Assembly (NCBI RefSeq): GCF_003945595.2
Contig: NW_024104312.1
Coordinates: 992,001-1,056,000 of the forward strand
Length of the DNA: 64,000 nucleotides
Source: Pipra filicauda
Taxonomy: Eukaryota > Chordata > Aves > Passeriformes > Pipridae
Reading direction: 5' to 3'
Within the stretch, counting starts at the first letter, position 1. Every line of letters starts with the position of its first letter. The notes below the pieces were generated by a model that did not search any database, had not been told where the DNA came from, and worked only from the letters and a program-made list of their open reading frames with translations. This document shows, in pieces, positions 1 to 10,000 of this stretch. Made by a program: the position numbers and the translations under genes.

Positions 1-1131
1 GGAAATGAAAGTAAAAGACAAACAGATTTTAAAGTAGAGGAAGCTTAAGAAGTCAGAAGAAGTTGCCTTTAGTATGTTGTACTGAGACACAGGAAGAGTT
101 GCAATAAAGTAACCATACACTAAACACAGCATTCCCTGCAGCCAGCTATTTTTCTCATAATAAAATAACTTACTAGCTGGATAGCAAAGAAAAAACATTA
201 ATTATTTTAATAATATGTTACCATCAAACACACAAAATTACTGCGCCATTCTTAAGTGCATGTGACAGATGTTCAGATAACTAAAGTTTTCAGTTAACGA
301 AGTTGCCTTAGTAGTTAACCAAGACAGGGTTACCCAACGTTAGAAACTGCAGAAGCCCTTGCTATTGTTTTGTAAGTTAACATTTGGGAAAATGACACAG
401 TTAATAAAGATGTTGGTATCTGAAGAGATGCTGTCAAACATTTTGGGCGTGTTTCTTGCTTAAAATGAAATACTTTGCTTGCAGAAACATGGACCATCAC
501 ACAAATAGGCAGAACCACTCCCACAAAGAACCATGGTAAGAAAAGATGATAATTTCAGCACACTCAGTAGTACTCCTTGCTGCAACACAAATACTCCTTG
601 CTGCAACAGGAAAATCTCTTACACAGTAAAAATTAAACCTATTGCTAGAAAAAGCAGTATTCAGGCCATATTAAGGACCATCTCTTCTAAAACTATGATG
701 ATAAAAGTGCTGATTCTTCTAGTCCTAGCTGTGGAAAGCCCATTTAAAGAAGCAAGGAGAAAGATGAAGGGAAAAACCCAACAAAATAACAAACTATTAG
801 GGGATGCTTGCAGGATATGGAAAGACTGGAAGAAAGATTGTATGTTCAGAGAATAAAAATGCCATAGTATTTTCTAAGTCTCATAAGAAATTAAATAAGG
901 AAAAGAAATGCTATATAGCCTGAAAGAGGCTAGCTATCCTCTAAATAACAATAACTCCACATGAAATATTCTAGTCCTGGAAAGTGGCTTAAGAACAAAA
1001 CACAAAGCAGAAGGGGAGAAAAAAACCTTACAAAAACCAGCCCACTCCCTCTTTGACACAACCATATGGCACAGGCTAGGCAAGACATATTCACTAAGTT
1101 CACTGTAAAGAACAAATCCTATTTTACTTAC
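1..1131 (-). other. PWP1: PWP1 intron 5 (partial)
   Basis: No further PWP1 exon or other coding signal was found here. A 17-base word (TACTCCTTGCTGCAACA) occurs twice, at 571-587 and 592-608. A 107-codon open frame on the plus strand covers this area but resembles no known protein and looks like chance. Confidence 0.75.
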
Positions 1132-1228
1132 CATGGACCTCCAAACTACAGCAGTCTTTATCAACTCTGCCGCAAAGGACAAGATTGTCATCGGGCTTAA
1201 TCAAAAAGTCCTCCTGTTCATATTGCTC
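1132..1228 (-). CDS. PWP1: PWP1 coding exon 5 (last PWP1 exon in the window)
   Basis: The 97-base exon begins [16 protein letters not shown] and continues [16 protein letters not shown], ending one base into the next codon. EQYE(R/Q)EDFLIKP is strongly diagnostic for PWP1. Acceptor TTCAG is right of 1228 and donor GTAAGT left of 1132. The next exon (VYNQEED type) is not found in bases 1-1131, so the rest of the gene is outside the window. Confidence 0.93.
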
Positions 1229-4200
1229 CTGAACAGCAAAAAGGAGAGGACAAGGGACGTTAAGCAATGCACATGAATGCACAGAACTACGTACGTTCAA
1301 AAGGCTGAACCAATGAGTAATTTTAAACCATAACAGAAAACAGTCGAAATCCAACACCCCAATGCCCACCCACCTAAAACCATCTTATGGTGATAAACAG
1401 AGAAAGGCAGGAACCAGACCCCGATCACAGGGAGACTGAATAGTCATTAAATAAATTGAAGGAGTTTGTATGTGGACGTACCTGGATTTGTAAACATGTT
1501 TAATTACCAAATATGAAACCATATTTCAAGGCTATCATGATGCAGCCCACTGCTGAAAAGCACCACCAGGACATACAAAGCAAGCTTATTTCCTTCGTGC
1601 TCCTGCTTCTTGACCATTTATATAGTATAACAGCATTTTACCCAACAAAGATACTGCAATTGCTCCTCACATAGAGGAAGAAATTCCAAGAGCATCAAAA
1701 CACAGTCTACTTCCTGCAAAATATTTCCCAAAAAGTACTGCCTACAGCTCTACTGGGCATTCAGCTATACCAGAACAAATGTAATCTCTCATCTGACTTT
1801 CCCTATTACTGAGGAATGAAAGGCATCTGGGAATTTTTGTCAGTGAAAAACAAAGAACTGTACATAAGTCAATAGTCTCACAAGAGTACCATCCTTCAAA
1901 TATACACCACATCCAAGACTTCTTGGACTTCTCGTTGCAGGTTTTTAATTTCTTTTTTATTCACTTCAAGCATATTTCAATATTTGAATTCCATCAAGTC
2001 CTACAATTCTTTTAATTAATTAACTTAATGTTACACAATACTTAGTCTTCAACAGTACTAGTAGTAAATACCAAAAGATAACACAAAATCCATGTTGAAG
2101 AACTTGCAGAATTTGAGGAAAGAACTTGAGCATAGGAAGAAAGGCCTGAGAAAAAGGTGTTCACTTACTGTATCTCTGGAAAAAGTTAGCTATTCTGACA
2201 CAGAATAAATGCAGATCATATTCTCTCTGAATCCTTGTGTGAATACCTCTTTGACTATAAAAATAACTTTTAAAGCTTTTCTCTCCTCCACTGATACACA
2301 GGAGCAAGAAAAATCATCAATGGAACACAGAGAAAACAAACAGTGCCCCAAAGTGCACATAGCAAGTGAACTCCTTTTAGAGATAAGGTGAGTGCCTTCC
2401 TCCCTGAGCTTTGTTACAGTATGTGAAGTCACCATAACAACTCCTTGTCATGTTTGACAGAGTTCCCTGACACAGAAACTAGACACTGTGCTGGAAGACT
2501 ACAGCTAATATTTTCTTTCAATCTTACTGGCTTTGTAAAGAATCCAAAATACTGTAGAGCAAGGACAGCACCCAGAAAAATCTCAGGATCTTTATGCTTA
2601 GAAGAGGTGACAAAAATTCACCTACTATCACCCTGCCCCAGATGATCACAGTTTCTGCTGGTTGCTCTCTGGATTGTCTCTTCTCACACAACCTCACCTT
2701 AGTTCTACCTGATTTCTGTAATCTTTCCATGTAAATTAAGTCAATCAAACTGCAATCTAGCCTTCTGAACTAAATTGGAGGATATCCTCTGGAATCTCTC
2801 CATATCCCAGTATTTTAGCCAAGGCAATACCAATGTTAAGTACAGTAGCAGGATTACCTTGTGTCTTGCTTGCATCTTGTGCTGCATCCCTGTCCACCAG
2901 AAAAAGGCAAACAGCCACATAACAGGACAGTACTCTTGACACAACTTGTGTTAGGCTGCAGCCAGAGACTTCTTCACCCAGAGCAGAGCTCCTACACACC
3001 CAGCTCCTGCAAAAATGTTCCCCCTCTGACAGGTGGAAACTAACACAGGCAGAAGCAGCCAACAACACAGCACACTGTGCTTCTCTGTTTAACAGGGATG
3101 TATTTCCTCATGCCATATCCCTAATTTGACACGTAGCCTGAGTCCACCTCAGCCCAATTTCTTACACAAACTGGTGGAAGGTGCAAGAGTCTTGCAGACT
3201 AGGAAATTTTCTAATTTGGGCCATTAGTGGCCTTAGATTTGTTATTTTTTCAAGCATTTTCTGTGTTCTAGATAGGTGAAAAACCACTCTGCATGGTTTA
3301 AATAATGAGCCTTAACCTCCTACTTAAATGCAAAAGGCACACAAAGAAGGGACTGCACAAAGCAACCTTAAAAGAAAAAAAGTTCAGTCTGATCAAAAAT
3401 CTGGCACACCTGTGAAAAAGGACTGCAAGCACTTACAGACCCTAAGCCAGCGTGGAAAATTCAACTGATTTTTAAGTTTACGCTGTTTAAAATATTAAAC
3501 ATTTTTTAAGTACTTACAGTGGTTTTTAGGGTGATGTAAGGATCATTATCATTACTCCCATATACTGCCAGAGTAGCCAAAGAGTCTCCAAGTTGTAAAT
3601 CACCTAGACGGGAATTTTAGAACACTTGTCAGTGACAGGTGAAGTTAGAAACTCCTGCACTGATGCCTGTATTACCTATAATGCAAAATATCAGGAGTGG
3701 GCTAAATGAACTTCCAAGTTTCAAACCCAAGTACCTCGGCAAGCTAAACTGATTGGAGCTTTCAGGGACTTCTGCCGCTCTGCTCCAGCACTACAGCAGA
3801 GGGAGTAACAATCTTTCCAACATGCTCTTGCTTTTACTGTCAGGGAGGGGGACAGTGAATTGCTTCCCTCACTAAATGACTTCTGAAGCTGGGACAAGCG
3901 AATTATTAAAAATGTGAATTTCCAGCATCTGAAACTTAACACTGTGTAGTTTTAGGATATTAAGGTCTTAAGTACAACAAGAAGTGGAAAAGTTCTTCCC
4001 TTGCACTGCATATCTGATGTATAAATTTTTCTTACCCGTGTATTCCTCTTTATCATAATTTTCCAAATCATATTCATCCAGTTCATGATCAGACAGGTCT
4101 TCATTGTTATGGGAAGACTGAGAGCTGCCAGCAACAGCCACATTCGTGTCCCCTGCTGTCTGATCTTCATTGTTGGCACCAGCACCATCCCTGTGGAAAG

Positions 4201-6719
4201 ACACACATCCTTGAGAAATTGTGACAGACATGTACAACACTTCCAGGTAATTATTTAGGGCACTGCTGTTAAGATTTCAGCACACAGTCCTAGCTGTTCA
4301 CATGGGTTTCAAGTCTTTATGGCAATCATTTGGAAATCCATTCACTCCTTCCTGATCTTTTCCCATAATTCCCACCGTTATTCTCAGGCTTTCAGAGAAA
4401 GTTTTTCATTGAAAGTTTTCATGACACAATGTGGCATGAATTTTGCTCAACAAACTAAACTGTGTGTCTAAATCTGTTTCTCTTACACATTTCTTAACCT
4501 CACTTCTGTGCATTCAGATGTCCAATTCATTCTTTCCTTTTTCTCCCCCCCCACCAAGGCCCTGTCATGTGTGAGGACTCTTACATTTCTAAAGATTTTT
4601 AAAACTTCACTTCCTCACACTTTCCATAATTATAATAGAAGAAAAAAAAACCCAACATAAAATTTATTAGGTAGGGACATTTGTGGATTACTTCTTATGG
4701 GATAAACTATGCAACTTGGAAACTTTATGGCAACAATTCTGTATGCACAAATTCATTCAGCAGAAGGAAATGTACACTAAACAAGGGCTGAGAACATAAC
4801 AGAGGTGTCTTAATGGAGCATGCTCCATAGAAACTCATCCCTGCTGAATACACTGTATTTCTGTCCCTCTGCATGTAAAATTCCCAAGCAACAATGAGCC
4901 AAGGCAGTTCTCAGATACGATCTCTGAATTAAATACCCCAAACCCATTTTTCTAATTTGTTCAGTAAAATAAAAACTTCGTATTAATAAGATAACTAGAG
5001 ATAAGTAACAAGATAATTAGAAACCCTAAATCTCAGTTTGATTTGAGATCTCTGCACAGGAAAAAAAATTGAGGTGTTGTAACAAATTTTACGAAGTACC
5101 AGCAATTATAAATAGATTATAACATCTTTGGTTGTTTCAGATGGTCGTTAAATTTCCATCCTGAAGTTTTACAGACTGTATAACAACCAGCACCTCAAAT
5201 CTTTCCATGCTTTTGTAATTGCAAGAGAAAGGAAACCACTCAAAAAATCAAAAGTTCACAGACATAAAGGGAAACAAGTAACACTACAGACAACAGAAAC
5301 ATTAAAACTTCATGAGTTAAGAAACTAACATAAAGTGAGAATCTTCCAAACGTTTAACATGATTTTGGAACCATTAGAAAACAAAACCAGAACAAAACAC
5401 ATTCTGGGATGAGACACTATTCAGCAATGAAGTCACTGCTTGATCCAAGAGAAATGGGGTGAATGATATTTGCCCAACTCTAAAAGCTTTTACAGTTCAA
5501 TCACACACATCCTGGTACAACCACACACCCTACATAACTGAAACAGAATCAGAAATCCAAAAATACAGAGAACAATCTAACAGAAAAAGACCAGAAAATA
5601 GAATAATACCTTGATCTTTTTCTAGACAAAAGAGAGCCAGTTTTCCTTGTTTTCTATAGGTTGTTTCATAAATATGTCACTTCTGTTACTCTTTTCATAA
5701 ATACCTTTTCCTTAAAAGCAGAGTGACAAAACGCAACTACATAACTAAGACCTTCCAGTGCTGAGAGTTGTGATGTCTCTAGGTTCATCTGTGAGCCATA
5801 AACACAGCCCTGAGTGATGTTCTGCCTTCTTTGCCACAGCATAAACACCACATCATTCTGAGCCCCACTGCGGCCTCCAGACTTCCTTAGATCGTCAAGT
5901 CACACCCTCAGCATCACTTTTTCACAGTCAGTTTGGGATTTCCATCTCGGTTTGCCACACCTCCAAAGCACCCACGGTTACAAACCCAACTTATTTTTCA
6001 CTCCAGGTGGGAATGGCAGCTCCAGAGAGGACCAGGCCACAGACATCACGAGAAAAGCTCAGGGAGTCTGACAGCACCACAGCTGACAACTGAGGAACCA
6101 CATGCGAACGCAGCCCACGCTGTCATGGCCACGACGACTGCAGGATACGCTTAAAGAACCACAGGATATTCTGAGCTGGAAGGGACCATAGGATCATGGA
6201 CCGCAACTCCGAAGTGAGTGGCCCATACGGATATCGAGTCCACAACTTCGGCATTATCAGCACCGCGCTCCGACGAGCTCAGCTAATAATCTCAGGGGAA
6301 TTCCATCTCCGCACCGCCGCTCCTCCCGGGACGTCAGGCTCCCTTGGCACAGCGCTCCAGGAGAAACTCGTGCTGGCTGGTACCGTCTCCACTTCTCGCT
6401 GCTGCTTCCCAAGCTGGCCCTCCAGGAGCTCCCCGGGCTGCGGGCAGGGCTGCCCGCGTTCGGCTCCAACCCCGCACCCAGCAGAGCCCCTCCCGCCGCC
6501 CCGGCTCACCCCAGCCTGTCCTGCGCTTCCTCGATGAGACCCTTCAGCTCCTCCTCGCTGAGCTGCACCTGCGGGGCGGACACAGAGAGGGGTGAGGGCG
6601 GCGGCGGGGAGAGCGTGTGGGGGATCCCCGGCCCAGCCCAGCCCCGGCCGCACCTTGTCGGGGGTCTCCTTGGCCACGCCGCGCCGCACCCAGGCGGCGC
6701 AGGGCACCGGGCAGCTCAT
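1132..6719 (-). CDS. PWP1: PWP1, 5' part of gene (coding exons 1-5, gene truncated by window start)
   Basis: PWP1 (periodic tryptophan protein 1 homolog) is a nucleolar and chromatin-associated WD-repeat protein with roles in ribosomal RNA production and histone H4K20 methylation (family knowledge). The five minus-strand exons join in phase to about 154 codons: 6654-6719, 6510-6568, 4036-4190, 3518-3603 and 1132-1228. Recognisable stretches are [15 protein letters not shown] at the N-terminus, the acidic [17 protein letters not shown], then [15 protein letters not shown] and [16 protein letters not shown], each close to vertebrate PWP1 as I remember it. This is the acidic N-terminal region before the WD40 propeller; the propeller exons must lie left of base 1. 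All four complete introns are GT-AG. The start ATG (6717-6719) has GCCGCC immediately before it, a strong Kozak context, and sits in a CpG island. The neighbour upstream on the same strand is ABTB3, as in human. Confidence 0.95.
1229..3517 (-). other. PWP1: PWP1 intron 4
   Basis: About 2.3 kb of AT-rich intron between two in-phase exons. I see no coding exon, RNA gene or clear repeat in it. Confidence 0.8.
3518..3603 (-). CDS. PWP1: PWP1 coding exon 4
   Basis: The 86-base exon completes a glycine codon and encodes [16 protein letters not shown] followed by [12 protein letters not shown]. The GSND-DPY(I/V)TLK signature is typical of PWP1. It starts after a TAG acceptor and ends in phase 0 at GTAAGT, a strong donor. 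Confidence 0.92.
3604..4035 (-). other. PWP1: PWP1 intron 3
   Basis: A 432-base intron with canonical GT-AG ends. Nothing else is recognisable in it. Confidence 0.85.
4036..4190 (-). CDS. PWP1: PWP1 coding exon 3 (acidic linker)
   Basis: The exon finishes the split glycine codon and reads [15 protein letters not shown], then a Ser/Asn-rich stretch and [18 protein letters not shown]. It ends one base into the next codon at a GTAAGA donor. The second half, [10 protein letters not shown], is the recognisable acidic PWP1 motif. The first half is low-complexity and diverged, as is usual in this linker. Acceptor CACAG lies at 4191-4195. Confidence 0.92.
4191..6509 (-). other. PWP1: PWP1 intron 2
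   Basis: A 2.3-kb intron. Most of it is AT-rich and plain. From about 6100 upward it becomes GC-rich, entering the CpG island, and it holds the tRNA-Ile/CR1-like SINE relic at 6155-6292. Confidence 0.8.
6155..6292 (-). mobile_element. Decayed SINE: tRNA-Ile-like head with CR1-like tail (TguSINE1 type)
   Basis: Read on the minus strand, 6292 down to 6219 follows a tRNA-Ile gene. TTAGCTGAGCTCGTCGGAGC matches the D-arm and A-box, GGTGCTGATAATGCC the anticodon arm, and GGACTCGATATCC the T-arm and B-box, followed by a GGGCCA end. Substitutions are frequent, so it is not a working tRNA. Directly after it, 6210 down to 6155 reads as a CR1 3' end (GGTCCCTTCCAGCTCAGAATAT). A tRNA-Ile head joined to a CR1-type tail is the build of the passerine SINE TguSINE1. 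The family name comes from memory and was not tested by alignment. Confidence 0.72.
6510..6568 (-). CDS. PWP1: PWP1 coding exon 2
   Basis: The 59-base exon encodes [19 protein letters not shown] and ends two bases into a glycine codon. It matches the LSKEEVKRLIAEAKEKL type of segment that follows ETPDK in vertebrate PWP1. The acceptor CAG lies just right of 6568 and the donor GTGAGC just left of 6510. It lies inside the CpG island. Confidence 0.92.
6654..6719 (-). CDS. PWP1: PWP1 coding exon 1
   Basis: This exon encodes the 22 N-terminal residues, [22 protein letters not shown] in two parts: a variable start and the conserved VAKETPDK end. The donor GT follows directly after the AAG lysine codon (plus-strand AC at 6652-6653), so the exon ends in phase 0. 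The N-terminus is slightly shorter than the human one as I recall it, and it is very GC-rich like the surrounding CpG island. Intron 1 is only 85 bases. Confidence 0.93.
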
Positions 6720-6733
6720 GGCGGCACCGCCAC

Positions 6734-6739
6734 CACGTG
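6734..6739. promoter_or_regulatory. E-box CACGTG near PWP1 start
   Basis: A perfect canonical E-box lies 15 bases upstream of the PWP1 ATG. MYC/MAX and USF proteins bind this palindrome, and ribosome-biogenesis genes are common MYC targets. Binding here is inferred. Confidence 0.5.
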
Positions 6740-6762
6740 CGAGCGGGCGCGGCGCGCACCAC

Positions 6763-6770
6763 TGACGTCA
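6763..6770. promoter_or_regulatory. CRE/ATF palindrome TGACGTCA, proximal
   Basis: A perfect 8-base CREB/ATF site 44 bases upstream of the PWP1 ATG. It is the proximal member of a pair. Confidence 0.6.
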
Positions 6771-6827
6771 TGAGCGGAGAGGGTCCGCCCGCAACGGTGA
6801 GAACGGCGGGGGGCGGAGACAACTGGG

Positions 6828-6835
6828 TGACGTCA
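6828..6835. promoter_or_regulatory. CRE/ATF palindrome TGACGTCA, distal
   Basis: A second perfect CREB/ATF site, 65 bases from the first and continuing as TGACGTCATCA. Two exact copies this close are unlikely by chance and suggest real CREB/ATF input. Confidence 0.6.
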
Positions 6836-6870
6836 TCATAGAGCGACGAGACAGACAGGGCCTACAGGGA

Positions 6871-6919
6871 GGGGGCGGGGCCTGCCCGGGGGGAGGGGCT
6901 TGCGCGGGAGGGGCGGGGC
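6871..6919. promoter_or_regulatory. GC boxes (SP/KLF type)
   Basis: GGGGCGGGG occurs at about 6872-6880 and again at 6910-6918, in the distal part of the CpG island. These are standard SP1-family sites. Confidence 0.5.
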
Positions 6920-6993
6920 GCGGTTCCTTTCAGGGAGCCGCCGGGCTGTCCTGGGGACGAGGAGGGGTACACGGCCCCATCTCCAGAGTTTTC

Positions 6994-7055
6994 ACAGAAT
7001 CACAGGCTCAGTTAGGTTGGAAACGACCTCCAAGATCATCGAGTCCAGCCTTCCA
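6994..7055 (-). mobile_element. CR1 LINE 3' end fragment
   Basis: The plus strand reads CACAGAATCACAGG, then TTAGGTTGGAAACGACCTCC and AAGATCATCGAGTCCAGCC. This is the complement of a CR1 3' terminus, so the element is in minus orientation. It is a short truncated copy just upstream of the PWP1 promoter. Confidence 0.85.
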
Positions 7056-7059
7056 GTCC

Positions 7060-10000
7060 TTCGCTTCCCACACTGGTTCGCGGCTTCCCTTCGCTTACTG
7101 GGAGAGATCTGCCCCGCCTGATATTCGCTTCCACTGAAATAACCCGCCCAAGTGAAAAGTTTAGAAAGGCCTTTTTTGTTAGAAGCCAGCGCGCAGTCGG
7201 GAGCAGCAGAGGGGTGCAGGAAGTTGGGAGGGCCTGGCGTCGGCACAGGAGCAGCTGCTTTTTGCCCTCCCAAGTGTCAGTGTCCTGTACCAGCTAACTC
7301 CTTAAATCGGGGCAATAGGATAAAATGCCAGCTGGATTGTACAGGAAGGTTCTCTCTTACTAACGTGCAGAAATCACTGCTTCCATCACCGGAATCTTAA
7401 TTCAGGGGGTAACTGCAAAGTACAGGGACGGGAAATGGGGTTGGGCGAAGGAGGGTTTCCCAGGGTAAAGCTCAGGGACTTGGCAACCAAACTGCAGCTT
7501 GGCAGACACAATGGCCACATTATTTCATCCACATGTCACTAGACGACACCAGTGTAGCATTTTCATTTTTCTTACCCTGACTCTTCTGTGGTTCTGGCAT
7601 GACAAATAAACATCTATCAAATTATTACTACTTCTTCACTACCCTGTTCTTTGCACCCATATGCAGTGTTTTATCTTAAAATAGACATAAACATACCAAG
7701 GCAAGAGTTGTGTCTTTCCCACTCTTCCTTGTAGTACCCTGGGGCATGGGCACCCAATCCTACCTGGGATCTAGGTAATTACTGATCTTGCATTTTTGTG
7801 TGCTTGCCTTTTTGCTGGGATGTTATTATTTGCTTTGCTGGTCACCTTCTCTTACAGTGTTCAAGAAATCCTTCTTGTCCTCCCATGTATGAATTGGCTA
7901 CAGTTTGACTGTCAATCTTCCTCCAGATTCTGAGGGAATTTTTGTGAAAGCAGATGCTACTCTCAAAGGATAGGCAGAGGGAAGTATTATGCAGCCAAGA
8001 GGAAGAAAGCAAGGTTACTTTCCAGTGGCTGTGGTTCCTGGATATGTCTTGGGGTTTTTTTGCTTTGTTTTGTTTTGTTTTCCAGATATATACGTTTACA
8101 GTGTGGAGGTTCACAGAGCAAACAGTTGAGCCGGACTTGCTTTTACTGAAGCAATATCCAGAGGGGGCACACATGCTCTACCTTCCCTCCCACTGTGTAC
8201 ATAATCACAAAATAGCAGTGTATTGTGGTGCGGCTCAACAGCAGAAGTACCAAAAAAAAAAAAAGAGATGGAAAAGGAGGAAGGAAGGAAAGTAAAACTA
8301 GGTAGCAATTGTGCACGATGGATATTATAGCTCAGAGAACAGCAGTTAGTAGCAATAATTTTTTTCCTTTTGAGACCCAGTCCATAAATGCTGGGCAATC
8401 CTGATACTTCTCTTCATCTTACGTGCTGGGGATGCGCAGCTGGGTCTTCTTAAAAGAAAGACCATTCTATTAAATAAATTAGTGTTCCGTGGTGCCTTGG
8501 CAATCACAGACATGCAGCTGAAAGAGTGGTGCCTCAGGCAGGAAGCTCCCTGCAGACACCTGAGATAGTACCCGAGATCTAGTGCACTCCAGCCCGCTCA
8601 CACCAAGGAATTGGATGGCCCATAGGTCATAACACACCAATAAAAAATGGCCTTCTTCATATTTAGAGTCCAAAGATGACTCAGCCACAGAGGTGTGAAG
8701 ATTAGCAAATAAAGCAGATGTTAATTTCTTAATTTGGATGGAATTATGACACAATCATTGGAGGATTTTGGGACAAGCCTAAAGATCTGTCCTAATCAGG
8801 AATGAGGCTGTATAGGTGACAGAAGTCTCTCTGAATCTCTGCTAGGTCGAAGAAATGTCCATGAACAAATGTATCTGCAACGGGAGACAAGGACTCAAAT
8901 GGCTGTCCTGGGAAGGGTGTGAGGACCAAGCTCAGATCCAGTGGAAATATAAAGGTCTTTGACCAGAAGAATTGTCATAAAACATTTTAATGACACAGCC
9001 TGTTCTGGACTGGCCCTAGGCCTTTCCTAAAAGTGATCTTTTAAAACCTAAAAGGATTAATTTCCACTCCCCTGGCCCAGATCAGAGATCAGACACAGGA
9101 GGGCTTGAATCTCTTAGACCTGATTCTTATCCTCAGAGAGCTGAGTTTCTTTTTATCCCATTGAATATCTGCAAAGTAAGTCAAGACTTGACAGTAGCAG
9201 TTGTCATTGTTTCAGTTTAGTCACTGATTCTGGTATCAGAAACTTCTGCTGGTCTGAAAGGAAAAGCACTAAAACTTGTCCCTCTTTCTGGATTTATATT
9301 TGACCCATCCTGACCTACTGCTATTTACCTGAGGATGCAAGTGCTGGATAGTTCTCATCAGCAAGAAGCATGTGCCTGAATCATCTTGTTCAAGGTGTTG
9401 TCATAAACATTCAGAGAGGTTCAGCTGGATTTAAATTTCCTAGCTAAGCAGAGCAAACTTTTGTTCTGGAGTGGATTTACCAGGTAAATAAAAGGGGATC
9501 AGTGGGAAAAGTCAGTAGCTCCTCCAAAGGGAAGGTCCAGCTTCTTTTTTAGGGGACATGTGGAGGTGCCCAGAGAGCACCTAGAGTATTCCTCTTCACA
9601 TTAAGTCAGGATGGAAGACAGAAGAGAGCTGATTGACAAAGGAGTGATGTTGAAGCAGCTGGTTCCAGCAGGCTCTCCAACAACTATTGGAAAACGTGAA
9701 GAGCTCCCAAGGCTTTGCAGAGACCTTGATATACCTTGCATCACAAAACTGTCACAGACACCGTAAACATTTCTAGTATGACACCTGGAAGGTACTGCAA
9801 GGCCATGAAAAGATTCATACTGCAAATCATACAGGCTGTAAACAAGAAAACAAAGGGAATTTTATGTGTTTTGACAGAAGTTATGCTGTAGGTTTATCGC
9901 TGTGGTTCAGCTGACCTCTTCAGATGAGAAAAGGGGAAAGTGACCCATACACTAGTATGGCATCTCACACAATTTTTTTTCTGTTTCTCAAATGAGCTAT

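Larger units (their letters stand above)
6390..6960. promoter_or_regulatory. PWP1: CpG-island promoter of PWP1
   Basis: The segment is very GC-rich with many CpG dinucleotides, in contrast to the AT-rich flanks, and it contains PWP1 exons 1 and 2 and the start codon. Upstream of the ATG are an E-box, two CRE palindromes and GC boxes, and I see no TATA box. This is the usual architecture of a housekeeping promoter. Boundaries were judged by eye. No divergent coding exon was found on the plus strand. Confidence 0.85.

Noticed and set aside
6219..6292. Functional tRNA-Ile gene
   Set aside because: Arms carry many mismatches, the B-box is altered and it is fused to a CR1-like tail, so it is a SINE relic and not a tRNA gene.
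6279..6719. 146-codon minus-strand frame through the PWP1 start region
   Set aside because: It reads through intron 1 and beyond exon 2. The true product is split by the GT-AG introns, and only 6654-6719 and 6510-6568 are coding.
6840..7400. Divergent gene on the plus strand from the PWP1 CpG island
   Set aside because: The plus-strand frames here run through GC boxes and the CR1 fragment, and none shows a conserved protein or a credible first-exon donor.
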